NCBI GenBank assembly: GCA_964507045.1
Contig: CAZDOO010000001.1
Coordinates: forward strand, 1 to 64,000
Length of the DNA stretch: 64,000 bases
Origin: UBA8199 sp964507045
GTDB taxonomy: Bacteria; Verrucomicrobiota; Verrucomicrobiia; Limisphaerales; UBA8199
Reading direction: 5' to 3'
Shown: in pieces, positions 37,636 to 45,818 of the stretch
How the letters are laid out: each line of letters starts with the position of its first letter
Position numbering within the stretch: position 1 is the first letter of the stretch
Notes under the pieces: generated by a model
The model's input: the letters and a program-made list of their open reading frames with translations, nothing else
What the model was told of the DNA's origin: nothing
The model's database searches: none
Program-made: the position numbers and the translations under genes

Positions 37636-39180
37636 ATGAAGGCAATACTCCCAGTTACCCTCACCCTGATGTTCCTGCTCGCGGTCCGGCCGCTGGCGGC
37701 AGCCGCCGCCGACGCCGTGGCGCCGGGCGCGCCCGCGGCGCCGCAGCTCAAGGCCCCGGGCGTGGAAGAGCGTCTCGCGGACCTGGAGGCCTATGTGAAC
37801 AACGGTGCTCGCGGCAACGCGGCCAACGCCTCTCTCGACACCAAGGTGGGCGGCCCCGGCCCCGGCCATAACGGCTTCCAGATGATTTGTGCGGCGCTCG
37901 TGCTGTTTATGACGCTGCCAGGACTGGCGCTCTTCTACGGCGGCCTGGTGCGGCGGAAGAATGTCCTGTCCGTCCTGGCTCAATGCCTGGGCATTGCCGG
38001 CCTGGTGACAATTCTCTGGTGGCTGTGCGGCTACAGCCTGGCGTTCTCCAAAGGCGGCCTTATCCCGGGCGTGGTCGGCAGTCTCGATTGGAAGTTCCTC
38101 TCCGGGGTGGGCTCAGCCCCCAATTCGGACTACGCGGCCTGGGTGTCTCACAATATCTATTCGATGTATCAGCTCATGTTCGCGATTATCACTCCCGCCC
38201 TGATCGTGGGTGCGATTGCCGAGCGCATGAAGTATTCCGCGATCCTGTTATTCGTGGGGCTGTGGATGCTCATCGTCTATTTCCCGCTCGCCCACATGGT
38301 CTGGGGCGCGGACGGCCTGATGAACGGCGTCTGGAACTCCGCGGCCAAGGTCCGCGCCATTGACTTCGCCGGTGGCACGGTGGTGCACATGTCCTCAGGC
38401 TGGTCGGCCCTGATTCTCTGCCTCATCCTCGGCAAGCGGCTCGGGTTTGGCCGGGAACCGATGCCGCCGCATAACATGGTGCTCTGCATGGTCGGCACCG
38501 GCATGCTGTGGGTCGGCTGGTACGGGTTTAACGCCGGCAGCGCCGTGGCCGCTGACGGCATCGCCGCCAACGCGTTCACGACCACCACGCTGGCCACCGC
38601 GGTGGCCTCCTTCACTTGGGCCATGGCCGAGTACGTCTTCCGGGGCAAGCCGAGCATCCTGGGCTTCTGCTCCGGCGCGGTCGCGGGGTTGGTCGTGATC
38701 ACACCGGCCTGCGGCTTTGTGACGAGCACCGGCGCGGTGATTATCGGCCTAGTGGCGGGCCTGGTGCCGTACCTGGCGTGCTGGAAGCTCAAGTCGGCCG
38801 CGGGCTATGACGATGCGCTGGACACCTTCGGCGTGCATGCCGTGGGCGGGACCATCGGCGCGTTCCTGACCGGCATCCTCGCCACCGCCAAAGCGAATCC
38901 GAACCTGGCCAGCAACCTGGCGGATGTCGGCAACAAGCTCGAGGCCGCCAATCCGGCCACCCAGAACGGTCTGGCCAAGCTGGTCGCCGACGGCGGTCTG
39001 TGGGTCGAGCAGCTTAAGGCCATCAGCATTACCCTCTGCCTGGCTATTGTCGGCACGGTGGTAATCGCCTACATTGTCAAGGCGATCCTCGGGCTGCGGG
39101 TCGCGCCGGAGACTGAAGTGTCGGGTCTGGACCTGGCTGAACACGGGGAAGAGGGCTATCATGCGGCCGGACAGCTATGA
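37636..39180 (+). CDS. amtB: ammonium transporter
   Basis: 514 residues with a cleavable signal (ILPVTLTLMFLLAVRPLAAA) as in many Amt proteins, then about 11 membrane helices. The conduction-pore histidines lie in HNMVLCMVGTGMLWVGWYGF and DTFGVHAVGGTIGAF. LFYGGLVRRKNVL and PALIVGAIAERMKYSAIL are further family motifs. It imports ammonium and is blocked by binding of the P-II protein encoded 35 bp upstream. An extra-long N-terminal segment (residues 28-75) precedes TM1. Confidence 0.95.
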   Translation: MKAILPVTLTLMFLLAVRPLAAAAADAVAPGAPAAPQLKAPGVEERLADLEAYVNNGARGNAANASLDTKVGGPGPGHNGFQMICAALVLFMTLPGLALFYGGLVRRKNVLSVLAQCLGIAGLVTILWWLCGYSLAFSKGGLIPGVVGSLDWKFLSGVGSAPNSDYAAWVSHNIYSMYQLMFAIITPALIVGAIAERMKYSAILLFVGLWMLIVYFPLAHMVWGADGLMNGVWNSAAKVRAIDFAGGTVVHMSSGWSALILCLILGKRLGFGREPMPPHNMVLCMVGTGMLWVGWYGFNAGSAVAADGIAANAFTTTTLATAVASFTWAMAEYVFRGKPSILGFCSGAVAGLVVITPACGFVTSTGAVIIGLVAGLVPYLACWKLKSAAGYDDALDTFGVHAVGGTIGAFLTGILATAKANPNLASNLADVGNKLEAANPATQNGLAKLVADGGLWVEQLKAISITLCLAIVGTVVIAYIVKAILGLRVAPETEVSGLDLAEHGEEGYHAAGQL

Positions 39181-39187
39181 TTTCGCA

Positions 39188-39229
39188 GGCGCCCGGCCGG
39201 CTCATCGCGATGAGCGAGGCCCGGTCGGG
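39188..39229 (+). other. hairpin between amtB and glnA
   Basis: A 16-nt perfect palindrome GCTCATCGCGATGAGC at 39200-39215 inside a longer GC-rich inverted repeat (CGCCCGGCCG on the left, CCCGGTCGGGCG on the right). It could reduce read-through or stabilise the upstream message in the glnB-amtB-glnA transcript. Confidence 0.5.
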
Positions 39230-39269
39230 CGGCTCGATGGCAAACAAGATAACAACCAAACATTGATAA

Positions 39270-40682
39270 ATGAGCACACCCAAGAGCGTAATTGAATTAG
39301 CAAACAAGAGCGGGGCCAAGATGGTGGACATCAAGTTCGTGGACACCTTCGGCACCTGGCAACATTTCAGCTGTCCCATTCGGGAGCTGACGGAAGAGGT
39401 CTTCACCGAGGGGTTGGGCTTTGACGGCTCCAGCATCCGCGGCTGGAAGAGCATCGAAGCCTCGGACATGCTGGCGATGCCGGATCCGGCGACGGCCTTC
39501 ATGGACCCGTTCTGCGCCGAGCCGACCCTGAGCCTCACCTGCACCGTCGCGGAGACGGGCACCAAGGAGGGCTATACGCGCGATCCGCGGGGCATAGCCC
39601 AGCGCGCGGAGAAGTACCTGGTCAGCACCGGCGTGGCGGACTCGGCCTTCATGGGGCCGGAAGCCGAGTTCTTCATCTTCGACAACGTGCAGTTCGACAG
39701 CAAGAGCAACGGCACGTTTTACAGCGTGGATTCCGAAGAGGCGATCTGGAACTGCGCCAAGGATGAAATGCCCAATACCGGCTACAAAATCCGCCACAAG
39801 GAAGGCTACTTCCCGGTAGCGCCGGCGGATGCGCAGCAGGATATCCGGACCGAAATGTGCCTGACGATGGAGGAGCTGGGCCTGAGCATTGAACGGCAGC
39901 ACCACGAAGTGGCCACGGCGGGGCAAGCCGAGATAGACTACCGCTTCGACACGCTGGTGCGGGCGGCCGATGCCATGATGGTGTTCAAGTATGTCGTCAA
40001 GAACGTGGCGCGGAAGCACGGCAAGACGGCGTGTTTCATGCCCAAACCGCTCTTTGGGGACAACGGCAGCGGCATGCACACCCACCAGTCGCTGTGGAAG
40101 AAGGGCAAGCCGCTGTTCGCCGGCAACGAGTATGCGGGCCTGTCGAAGATGGCTCTCTACTACGCGGGCGGCCTGCTCAAGCACGCCCGGGCCCTGTGCG
40201 CGATCTGCAACCCGACCACCAACAGCTATAAGCGGCTGGTGCCAGGCTACGAAGCGCCGGTCAACCTGGCCTACAGCTCGCGGAACCGCTCGGCGGCAAT
40301 CCGCATTCCCACCTATAGCGAGAATCCCAAGGCCAAACGCCTGGAGTATCGGCCCCCGGATCCGGCGGCCAATCCCTACCTGGCCTTCTCAGCGCTGCTA
40401 CTGGCGGGGCTGGATGGCATCCTCAACAAGATTGACCCCGGCGAACCGCTGGACAAGAACATCTACGAGCTGCCGCCGGAGGAGCTGAAGAAGGTTCCGA
40501 ACGTGGCCGGCAGCCTGGGCGAGGCGCTCGATTGCCTCGAGAAGGACTACGAGTTCCTCCTCAAGGGCGACGTCTTCACCATGGACTTTCTCGACATGTG
40601 GGTTGCGACCAAGCGCAAGGAGCACGACGCGTTGCGCTTGCGGCCGCATCCCTATGAGTTCTTCCTCTACTACGACGTGTAG
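39270..40682 (+). CDS. glnA: glutamine synthetase, type I
   Basis: 470 residues, the length of GSI-beta enzymes. Visible are the N-terminal GFDGSSIRGWKSIEASDM, the ATP/glutamate-site motifs FMPKPLFGDNGSGMHTHQSL and the NRSAAIRIPTY arginine. The adenylylation loop KNIYELPPEE (Tyr near residue 397) indicates possible control by adenylylation. It makes glutamine from glutamate and ammonia in the cytoplasm. Clustered with glnB and amtB, 89 bp after amtB, and followed by a strong hairpin. Confidence 0.97.
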   Translation: MSTPKSVIELANKSGAKMVDIKFVDTFGTWQHFSCPIRELTEEVFTEGLGFDGSSIRGWKSIEASDMLAMPDPATAFMDPFCAEPTLSLTCTVAETGTKEGYTRDPRGIAQRAEKYLVSTGVADSAFMGPEAEFFIFDNVQFDSKSNGTFYSVDSEEAIWNCAKDEMPNTGYKIRHKEGYFPVAPADAQQDIRTEMCLTMEELGLSIERQHHEVATAGQAEIDYRFDTLVRAADAMMVFKYVVKNVARKHGKTACFMPKPLFGDNGSGMHTHQSLWKKGKPLFAGNEYAGLSKMALYYAGGLLKHARALCAICNPTTNSYKRLVPGYEAPVNLAYSSRNRSAAIRIPTYSENPKAKRLEYRPPDPAANPYLAFSALLLAGLDGILNKIDPGEPLDKNIYELPPEELKKVPNVAGSLGEALDCLEKDYEFLLKGDVFTMDFLDMWVATKRKEHDALRLRPHPYEFFLYYDV

Positions 40683-40709
40683 CCAGAGGACGCTTGGGGT
40701 GCAGTAACG

Positions 40710-40737
40710 AGCGGCGCGGACGCAGGTCCGCGCCGCT
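40710..40737 (+). terminator. hairpin terminator after glnA
   Basis: Perfect 12-bp GC-rich stem AGCGGCGCGGAC/GTCCGCGCCGCT with loop GCAG, 28 bp after the glnA stop, followed by TCCCCT. Likely end of the glnB-amtB-glnA transcript. Confidence 0.65.
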
Positions 40738-40808
40738 TCCCCTGTACGGGGCGAGCGGGCCCGAAAAGCGCTTGCCGCGCGCCGTTGGCTGTGCAAAATG
40801 CATCACGT

Positions 40809-41012
40809 ATGAACGCACCGCAGAAGCAAGCTTCGCAAAACCGTGCGGCGCCCGAGAGCCAAACCAAACCGCCACCCGAGCAGCAGCTTCCGGCCACGCT
40901 TGGCCAGAAGATATTCATCGCCGGACTCTGCCTCTACGTGCTCTCGCTGGTCTGGCTCACGCTGAGCCATCACTGGTACGGCGTGCTGCCGAAATGGCTC
41001 GATCCTCATTGA
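40809..41012 (+). CDS. small single-helix membrane protein, unknown
   Basis: 67 residues: Gln/Pro-rich N-terminus (NAPQKQASQNRAAPESQTKP), then one helix (IFIAGLCLYVLSLVWLTLSH) and a short tail. The ATG at 40809 is used; a TTG 24 bp upstream is possible. Codon use fits the genome. No family recognised. Confidence 0.55.
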   Translation: MNAPQKQASQNRAAPESQTKPPPEQQLPATLGQKIFIAGLCLYVLSLVWLTLSHHWYGVLPKWLDPH

Positions 41013-41087
41013 GGCGGAAATCGTCCTTTCGGTTCTGCCCGGGGCCGCTGGGTTCTCCCGCGGATTCCATGGATACATAACCGGCCG

Positions 41088-42149
41088 ATGAGCTCACTTG
41101 CGTTGGCAACCTTCCTTGCCGCCCTGGCGTTTACCACCACCGCCGCGGAAAGCCTCAATCTGCAGTCTCCGCCTGCCGGCTGGCCCGCGGGCGGGCCGTC
41201 GCTCTCACCGTTGCTGGTGGACGCCCGGGGGCAGGCCATCACCTCCGGCTCCCAGTGGCGCCAACAACGTTCGCGGCTCCGGGCGCAGTGGCAGGCGGTG
41301 CTGGGCGAGTTCCCCAGAGACAAGGCGCCGCTCAACCGCCACGTCGTCACCACAGAAGAGCTGCCGGAGTTCACCCGCCAGCTTGTCTCGTATCAGGTTG
41401 AGGAAGGGCTTCGCACCGACGGCTACCTGCTGACGCCCAGGGCAGCCAAGGGCAAACTCCCCGCGGTAGTTGTTTTCCATCCCACAACCCCTTTGCAGGC
41501 CAGGGGGGTGGCGGGCCTGGCCCCGGAATATGATCCCGAAAAGTGGCAAGGCGTGCAACTTGTCCGGCGCGGCTACGTCGTCTGGTGCCCGCGCAACTAC
41601 ATCGAGACGGAGGGGACGAATTGGACCGGCAATGCCGCCCGCGTGCGGGCCCGGCACCCGCATTGGACCGGCATGACGCGGATGGTCTGGGACGCCATCC
41701 GGGCGGCGGACTTCGTGGCGTCACGGCCGAATGTGGACCGCAAGCGCATCGGCTGCCTGGGCCATTCGCTCGGTGGCAAAGAAGTGCTTTACGCGATGGC
41801 CTTCGACGAGCGCTACCGGGCGGGCGTTTCGAGCGAAGGCGGCATCGGACTCGAATTCAGCAACTGGTCGGCCCCCTGGTATCTCGGCGCGAAGATCAAG
41901 CAGCCGGGCTTCAAACACGAGAACCATGAAGTGCTCGCGCTGGTCGCGCCGCGGGCCTTTCTCCTGCTGGCCGGGGATTCGGCGGACAACGACCGGAGCT
42001 GGGCCTTCATCCAGGCCGTGAGGCCCGTCTATGACTTGCTGGGCGCATCGGAAAACATCGGCTGGCTCAACCATCACCAGGGCCACCGCTACCCGCCCGA
42101 AGCCCGTGCCGTGGCGGAGGAGTTCCTGGATCGGCACCTGAAGCGGTAA
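41088..42149 (+). CDS. secreted esterase (acetylxylan esterase/dienelactone hydrolase-like)
   Basis: 353 residues with signal peptide (LALATFLAALAFTTTAAE). The alpha/beta-hydrolase motifs are VVVFHPTTPLQARG, nucleophile GCLGHSLGGKEVLYAMAF, acid region LLLAGDSADNDRSW and His in LNHHQGHRYPPEA. It is similar in layout to the esterase at 28676-29800 (same GHSLGG context and late His). Probably deacylates polysaccharide side chains outside the cytoplasm; substrate unproven. Monocistronic, 75 bp after the small membrane protein gene. Confidence 0.85.
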   Translation: MSSLALATFLAALAFTTTAAESLNLQSPPAGWPAGGPSLSPLLVDARGQAITSGSQWRQQRSRLRAQWQAVLGEFPRDKAPLNRHVVTTEELPEFTRQLVSYQVEEGLRTDGYLLTPRAAKGKLPAVVVFHPTTPLQARGVAGLAPEYDPEKWQGVQLVRRGYVVWCPRNYIETEGTNWTGNAARVRARHPHWTGMTRMVWDAIRAADFVASRPNVDRKRIGCLGHSLGGKEVLYAMAFDERYRAGVSSEGGIGLEFSNWSAPWYLGAKIKQPGFKHENHEVLALVAPRAFLLLAGDSADNDRSWAFIQAVRPVYDLLGASENIGWLNHHQGHRYPPEARAVAEEFLDRHLKR

Positions 42150-42329
42150 CGAAACACCCCCGCGCCGTCGGTTCGCAGCGCCAGTGCTGTCGTTTAAGGG
42201 CTCATCCGAGAAGTTTGTTCTTGGGATGGCCTTTTCGCGCTACTTCAACCACTTGGGAGGGGGAATTCCCTGGCAGCCCATTCAAATAGCAGCAGCCGAC
42301 GCAAGGGCGTGTTGCCCAAACCCCTTGAT

Positions 42330-42405
42330 GGGCGAGCGTTCTCGCGAGCCCTAATTTCCGCAGAAATCCAAAGGTGTTTGGGCTCGCGGGGACGCGCGCC
42401 CTCCC
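42330..42405. repeat. REP-like inverted pair (GGGCGAGCGTCCCCGCGAGCCC family)
   Basis: 42330-42352 (GGGCGAGCG then TTCTCGCGAGCCCT) and 42380-42405 in reverse complement (GGGCTCGCGGGGACGCGCGC start) are inverted copies. A third copy is at 47644-47669. Intergenic, GC-rich and palindromic, as REP sequences are. Confidence 0.6.
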
Positions 42406-42518
42406 AGTAAACCGTGCAGGCGGGTTGGGTCTCACACGCCCTTACGCCTGCTGCGTCTTTGACGGGTTCCTGGCGCAACGGTGTCCATAGGCGGAACTTG
42501 CCCAGCCCATTGCCGTAT

Positions 42519-42640
42519 CCCCCAGTAATCCCCCAGTAATCCCCCTCTATACCCCCTGTATTCCCCCTCTATTCTAATAGAAGGGGTATACAGGGGGAAT
42601 ACAGGGGGTATAGAGGGGGAGTAGAGGGGGATTCGGTGGG
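42519..42640. repeat. 11-bp-period palindromic array (copy G)
   Basis: Right arm 11-mers: GGGGTATACAG, GGGGAATACAG, GGGGTATAGAG, GGGGAGTAGAG, GGGGATTCGGT, GGGG. Left arm is inverted: 42541-42568 pairs perfectly over 28 bp with 42592-42619, and C5/G5 blocks continue the pairing outward. The centre CTATT-CT-AATAG can also fold. Confidence 0.92.
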
Positions 42641-42973
42641 GATATGGCGCGGCCAAGGCCAGCATGAGCATTCCATCGAAAACAACGAAGAACCGCCGCG
42701 CCCAGGTAATTACTTTGATTCCAGGTAGTTACGCAAACCACGCCGTCACCACACCGTCGCGCTAGACACAGATGTGACACCCCGGGGCTTTTTCCGGCCC
42801 AGTTGCCATGCCGGAAAGGCGCTTTGGGGGGAGCAACTCACTTCCGTGGCATGCCTGTTCGGCGAGGAGCAGTTCCGGCGGAGCGCCGCTCGTTTCCGTG
42901 GCCGCTGCCCACGCCTCAAGGTGTCAATTTGCGACTCTGAACGCCGGATGTCCTTTGCCTTAGCAGCTTGCGC

Positions 42974-43063
42974 GAAGCGCATAGCCGCGTGGGGATGGTC
43001 CGAGTCAGGGGAATTGGTGGCAGGGGAATGGAACGTTCTCCCCATCCCCGTGGGGATGGTCCG
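42974..43063 (+). CRISPR. possible CRISPR relic (two repeats, one 32-nt spacer)
   Basis: A 29-nt unit at 43035-43063 begins GTTCTCCCC and ends CGTGGGGATGGTCCG, with an internal CCCCATCCCCGTGGGG palindrome. This is the form of type I-E-like repeats. The 15-nt 3' end recurs exactly at 42988-43002, so a degenerate first repeat would be 42974-43002. The interval 43003-43034 is 32 nt, the standard I-E spacer length. No further repeats in phase and no cas gene in the window. Confidence 0.45.
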
Positions 43064-43099
43064 CTGTAGTGCGTGTCATCCGGCGGCGGCGTTCGTCGG

Positions 43100-43391
43100 G
43101 CTTACTGCTCCCGAGGCCAACCGGCAAAGTCTAAAGCTCAAGGCGGAACGTGGACCCACTCACGGTCCTTGAGCGTTGAAGCAGTTGCCAAGGGCGCTTC
43201 TCTCCGTCACAGTAGGGGCGGATGAGCAAGCGCTTTTACATCACGACCGCCATTGACTACGTCAACGGCCACCCGCATCTCGGCCATGCCTATGAGAAGG
43301 TGGTCGCCGACGTCATCGCCCGCGCGCGCCGCAGCCTGGGACAGGAGACGTTCTTTCTGACGGGAGCGCGTGCAGAAAGTCCAGCGGGCGG
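43100..43391 (+). repeat. long direct repeat, copy 1 (metG upstream region and 5' end)
   Basis: Matches 43984-44283 with only a few substitutions over 265 bp, then an 8-nt net deletion and another ~20 bp of identity. It includes the metG leader and the first ~48 codons. Copy 2 is the functional metG start. Confidence 0.95.
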
Positions 43392-43401
43392 CGAAGGATG
43401 A
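43222..43401 (+). pseudogene. truncated duplicate of metG 5' end
   Basis: Encodes the first 48 residues of MetRS identically (MSKRFYITTAIDYVNGHPHL, including the HLGH motif). An 8-nt deletion then shifts frame (ARAESPAGGEG) to a TGA at 43399-43401, giving a 59-residue peptide. It keeps the metG translation start and leader, so it may still be expressed. Followed by a 7-bp GAAGGAT array and the ORF6N gene. Confidence 0.9.
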
Positions 43402-43420
43402 AGGTCGAAGGATGAACCCG
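43393..43420 (+). repeat. 7-bp tandem array before the ORF6N gene
   Basis: GAAGGAT, GAAGGTC, GAAGGAT, GAACCCG: four 7-bp units exactly at the junction between the truncated metG copy and the ORF6N gene start. Confidence 0.7.
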
Positions 43421-43422
43421 GC

Positions 43423-43968
43423 ATGAAGACCGACGCTCTTGCACTCCAGGCTGAACGGCGAATCCTCTCGGTCCGCAAGCAGAGAGTCATGCTGAGCGAT
43501 GATCTCGCCGCGCTCTACGGTGTCGAGACCAAGGCTCTGAACCGTGCAGTTAAGAGGAATGTCGAGCGTTTCCCAGACGATTTCATGTTCCAACTGACCG
43601 GCGAAGAGTGGGGTGACTTGAGGTGCCAGATTGGCACCTCAAGTTGGGGTGGCAGCCGGGTCCCGCCTTACGCCTTCACCGAGCAGGGGGTGGCTATGCT
43701 ATCCAGTGTGCTGCGCGGTTCCCGTGCTGTGCAGGTCAACATCGCCATCATGCGCGCCTTTGTGCGCCTGCGTGAAATGCTCCTCACCAACGCCGACCTG
43801 GCTCGCAAACTGGCCGAGTTGGAGCGCAAGTACGACACCCAGTTCAAGGCGGTTTTCGACGCTATCCGCCAGCTCATGGCGCCGCCGCCCGCGCCGCCTA
43901 AACCCGAAATCGGCTTCCACGTCAAGGAAGAGGCCGTTCCCTACCGGATCGGCAGGCGGCGGCGTTAG
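43423..43968 (+). CDS. ORF6N (KilA-N-related) DNA-binding-domain protein
   Basis: 181 residues. Residues ~12-95 are an ORF6N domain: RILSVRKQRVMLSDDLAALY, TKALNRAVKRNVERFPDDF, MFQLTGEEW and YAFTEQGVAMLSSVLRGSRA. A coiled coil follows (LARKLAELERKYDTQFKAVF) and a proline-rich, basic tail. ORF6N proteins are phage-related, widely scattered as single genes, and presumed DNA-binding; some are linked to mobile or toxin-like modules. Here the gene sits alone between direct duplications of the metG 5' region, which marks it as a recent arrival. Confidence 0.92.
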   Translation: MKTDALALQAERRILSVRKQRVMLSDDLAALYGVETKALNRAVKRNVERFPDDFMFQLTGEEWGDLRCQIGTSSWGGSRVPPYAFTEQGVAMLSSVLRGSRAVQVNIAIMRAFVRLREMLLTNADLARKLAELERKYDTQFKAVFDAIRQLMAPPPAPPKPEIGFHVKEEAVPYRIGRRRR

Positions 43969-43983
43969 TCATCGCTGAGGCTT

Positions 43984-44283
43984 GCTTACTGCTCCCGAGG
44001 CCAACCGGCAAAGTCTAAAGCCCAAGGCGGAACGTGGACCCGCTCACGGTCCTTGAGCGTTGAAGCAGTTGCCAAGGGCGCTTCTCTCCGTCACAGTAGG
44101 GGCGGATGAGCAAGCGCTTTTACATCACGACCGCCATTGACTACGTCAACGGCCACCCGCATCTCGGCCATGCCTATGAGAAGGTGGTCGCCGACGTCAT
44201 CGCCCGCGCACGCCGCAGCCTGGGACAGGAGACGTTCTTTCTGACGGGCCTGGACGAGCACGGGCAGAAAGTCCAGCAGGCGG
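43984..44283 (+). repeat. long direct repeat, copy 2 (functional metG start)
   Basis: Counterpart of 43100-43391, offset 884 bp. It contains the leader and the first ~59 codons of the intact metG. Confidence 0.95.
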
Positions 44284-45662
44284 CACTGGCGGCAGGCAAG
44301 ACCCCGCAGGCCTACTGCGATGAACTGGCGGCGGTGTGGCGGGCGTTCGCCGGCAAGTTGGACTTGACCAACGACGACTTCGTCCGCACCACCCAGGCGC
44401 GGCATAAACAGGTCGTGCAGGCGATCCTCACCAAGCTTCATGCCGAGGGGCACTTTTACAAGGAAGCCTATTCCGGTTTCTATTCGACTCGCCAGGAAAC
44501 CTTCCTGACCCATAAAGACCGTTTGCCGGATGGCACCTTTGACCCGTCCTGGGGGGAGGTCGTGGAACTCAAAGAGGAGAATTACTATTTCAGGCTCAAG
44601 GACCACCAGCAGTGGCTGATTGATCACATCGAGCAGAATCCGTCCTTCATCAGCCCCGCGCCGCGCCGGAACGAAGTGCTCGGCTTCCTTAAGAACAACG
44701 TGCTGGAAGACCTGTGCATCAGCCGGCCCGCCTCGCGCCTCAATTGGGGCATCCCGCTGCCGTTCGATCCCGACTACGTCACCTACGTCTGGTTCGACGC
44801 GCTCTCCAACTACATCACCGTACCCGCCGCCCAGGGCGATCCCGGTGTCCCGGAACCTTTCCGCCCTCAACCCTCAACCCTCAACGCTCAACTCCCCCTG
44901 TGGCCTGCCGACATCCACGTCATCGGCAAGGACATCGTGAAGTTCCACAGCGTCTATTGGCCGATCATGCTTAAGGCGATGGGCGCGCCGTTGCCCAAAC
45001 AGGTGCTCGTCCACGGCTGGTGGCAGAAGGACGGCCAGCGGATGAGCAAGAGCACCGGCAATGTCGTGGACCCGGTCGCGGTCATAGACGAGTGGGGCGT
45101 GGACGCGTTCCGCTTCTACGTGCTGCGGGAATTGGACATCGGCCCCGACGGCAACTGGACGGAGGCTGGGTTCAGGGCGCGCTACTCGGCAGAACTGGCT
45201 AACGGCCTGGGCAACCTGGTGAACCGCTCGCTCTCGATGCTCAAACGCTACCGCAACGGCGTCGTGCCCAAGGCCTCAAACGAACTGGCGCCAGACGCGG
45301 AGAAGGCAATCGCCGAAACCCGCAGCCTGCTGGAGCAGAACCAACTCCAGGGCGCGCTCCAGGCCATTTGGTCGCTGGTTACGCGGGCCAATCAGTATGT
45401 GGACCACACCGCGCCGTTCAAACTGGCCAAGGACCCTTCCCAGGCCGCGCGCCTGGATGAGGTCCTGTATAACCTGACAGAGGTCTGCCGGATTCTCGCG
45501 GTGCTGCTCTGGCCGTTCCTGCCAGGCACGGCGGGGAAGATTTACGCGCAACTCGGCCTGCCCGGCGAGCCGGACAAAGCCTCGGCGGCGCGCTGGGGCG
45601 GACTGCCGGCAGGGCATGCCATCGGGGCTCCCGCCCCGCTGTTCCCGCGAAAGGAGACCTGA
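44106..45662 (+). CDS. metG: methionyl-tRNA synthetase
   Basis: 518 residues, the short bacterial form without the C-terminal tRNA-binding domain. Class I signatures are HLGH (NGHPHLGHAYE) and KMSKS-like RMSKSTGN. The zinc-knuckle cysteines are absent (YSGFYSTRQETFL), as in MetRS types lacking zinc. It charges tRNA-Met in the cytoplasm. Near residue 255 there is an insert RPQPSTLNAQLPLW, encoded by a 7-bp CTCAACC array, just before the conserved WPADIHVIGKDIVKFH. An essential enzyme tolerates this insert. The 5' 300 bp are duplicated upstream. Confidence 0.96.
   Translation: MSKRFYITTAIDYVNGHPHLGHAYEKVVADVIARARRSLGQETFFLTGLDEHGQKVQQAALAAGKTPQAYCDELAAVWRAFAGKLDLTNDDFVRTTQARHKQVVQAILTKLHAEGHFYKEAYSGFYSTRQETFLTHKDRLPDGTFDPSWGEVVELKEENYYFRLKDHQQWLIDHIEQNPSFISPAPRRNEVLGFLKNNVLEDLCISRPASRLNWGIPLPFDPDYVTYVWFDALSNYITVPAAQGDPGVPEPFRPQPSTLNAQLPLWPADIHVIGKDIVKFHSVYWPIMLKAMGAPLPKQVLVHGWWQKDGQRMSKSTGNVVDPVAVIDEWGVDAFRFYVLRELDIGPDGNWTEAGFRARYSAELANGLGNLVNRSLSMLKRYRNGVVPKASNELAPDAEKAIAETRSLLEQNQLQGALQAIWSLVTRANQYVDHTAPFKLAKDPSQAARLDEVLYNLTEVCRILAVLLWPFLPGTAGKIYAQLGLPGEPDKASAARWGGLPAGHAIGAPAPLFPRKET
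44864..44893 (+). repeat. in-frame 7-bp tandem array (CTCAACC) inside metG
   Basis: Four copies of the CTCAACC-type unit. Same unit and reading frame (QPSTLN) as in the UbiD-type and amidohydrolase genes. Confidence 0.85.
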
Positions 45663-45700
45663 GCTGCCATGAAACGCATTTGCTGCAGCCGATGGTGGAG

Positions 45701-45796
45701 AACATTCAACAACCAACATCCAACATTCAACATCCAATGGGGGCCATGGGGACTGTTCTTGGATGTTGGGCGTTTGATGTTGGATGTTGGAAGTTG
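45701..45796. repeat. 7-bp-period palindromic array (copy I)
   Basis: Left arm 7-mers: AACATTC, AACAACC, AACATCC, AACATTC, AACATCC. The right arm (45759-45796), read on the minus strand: AACTTCC, AACATCC, AACATCA, AACGCCC, AACATCC. The arms are inverted copies around ~20 bp. The array fills the gap between metG and the next start at 45819 and is open in that gene's frame. Confidence 0.88.
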
Positions 45797-45818
45797 CCTA
45801 ACTTCATGGGGAAGGAGG

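Larger units (their letters stand above)
42150..43099. other. accessory noncoding region
   Basis: 950 bp lacking a supported gene. It contains a REP-like inverted pair (42330-42405), the 11-bp palindromic array G (42519-42640) and the possible CRISPR relic (42974-43063). Frames across it have no recognisable protein. Confidence 0.6.

Noticed and set aside
42774..43172. 132-codon frame across the CRISPR-like and duplicated region
   Set aside because: Runs through the repeat relic and into the metG leader duplication; no protein family and poor codon pattern.
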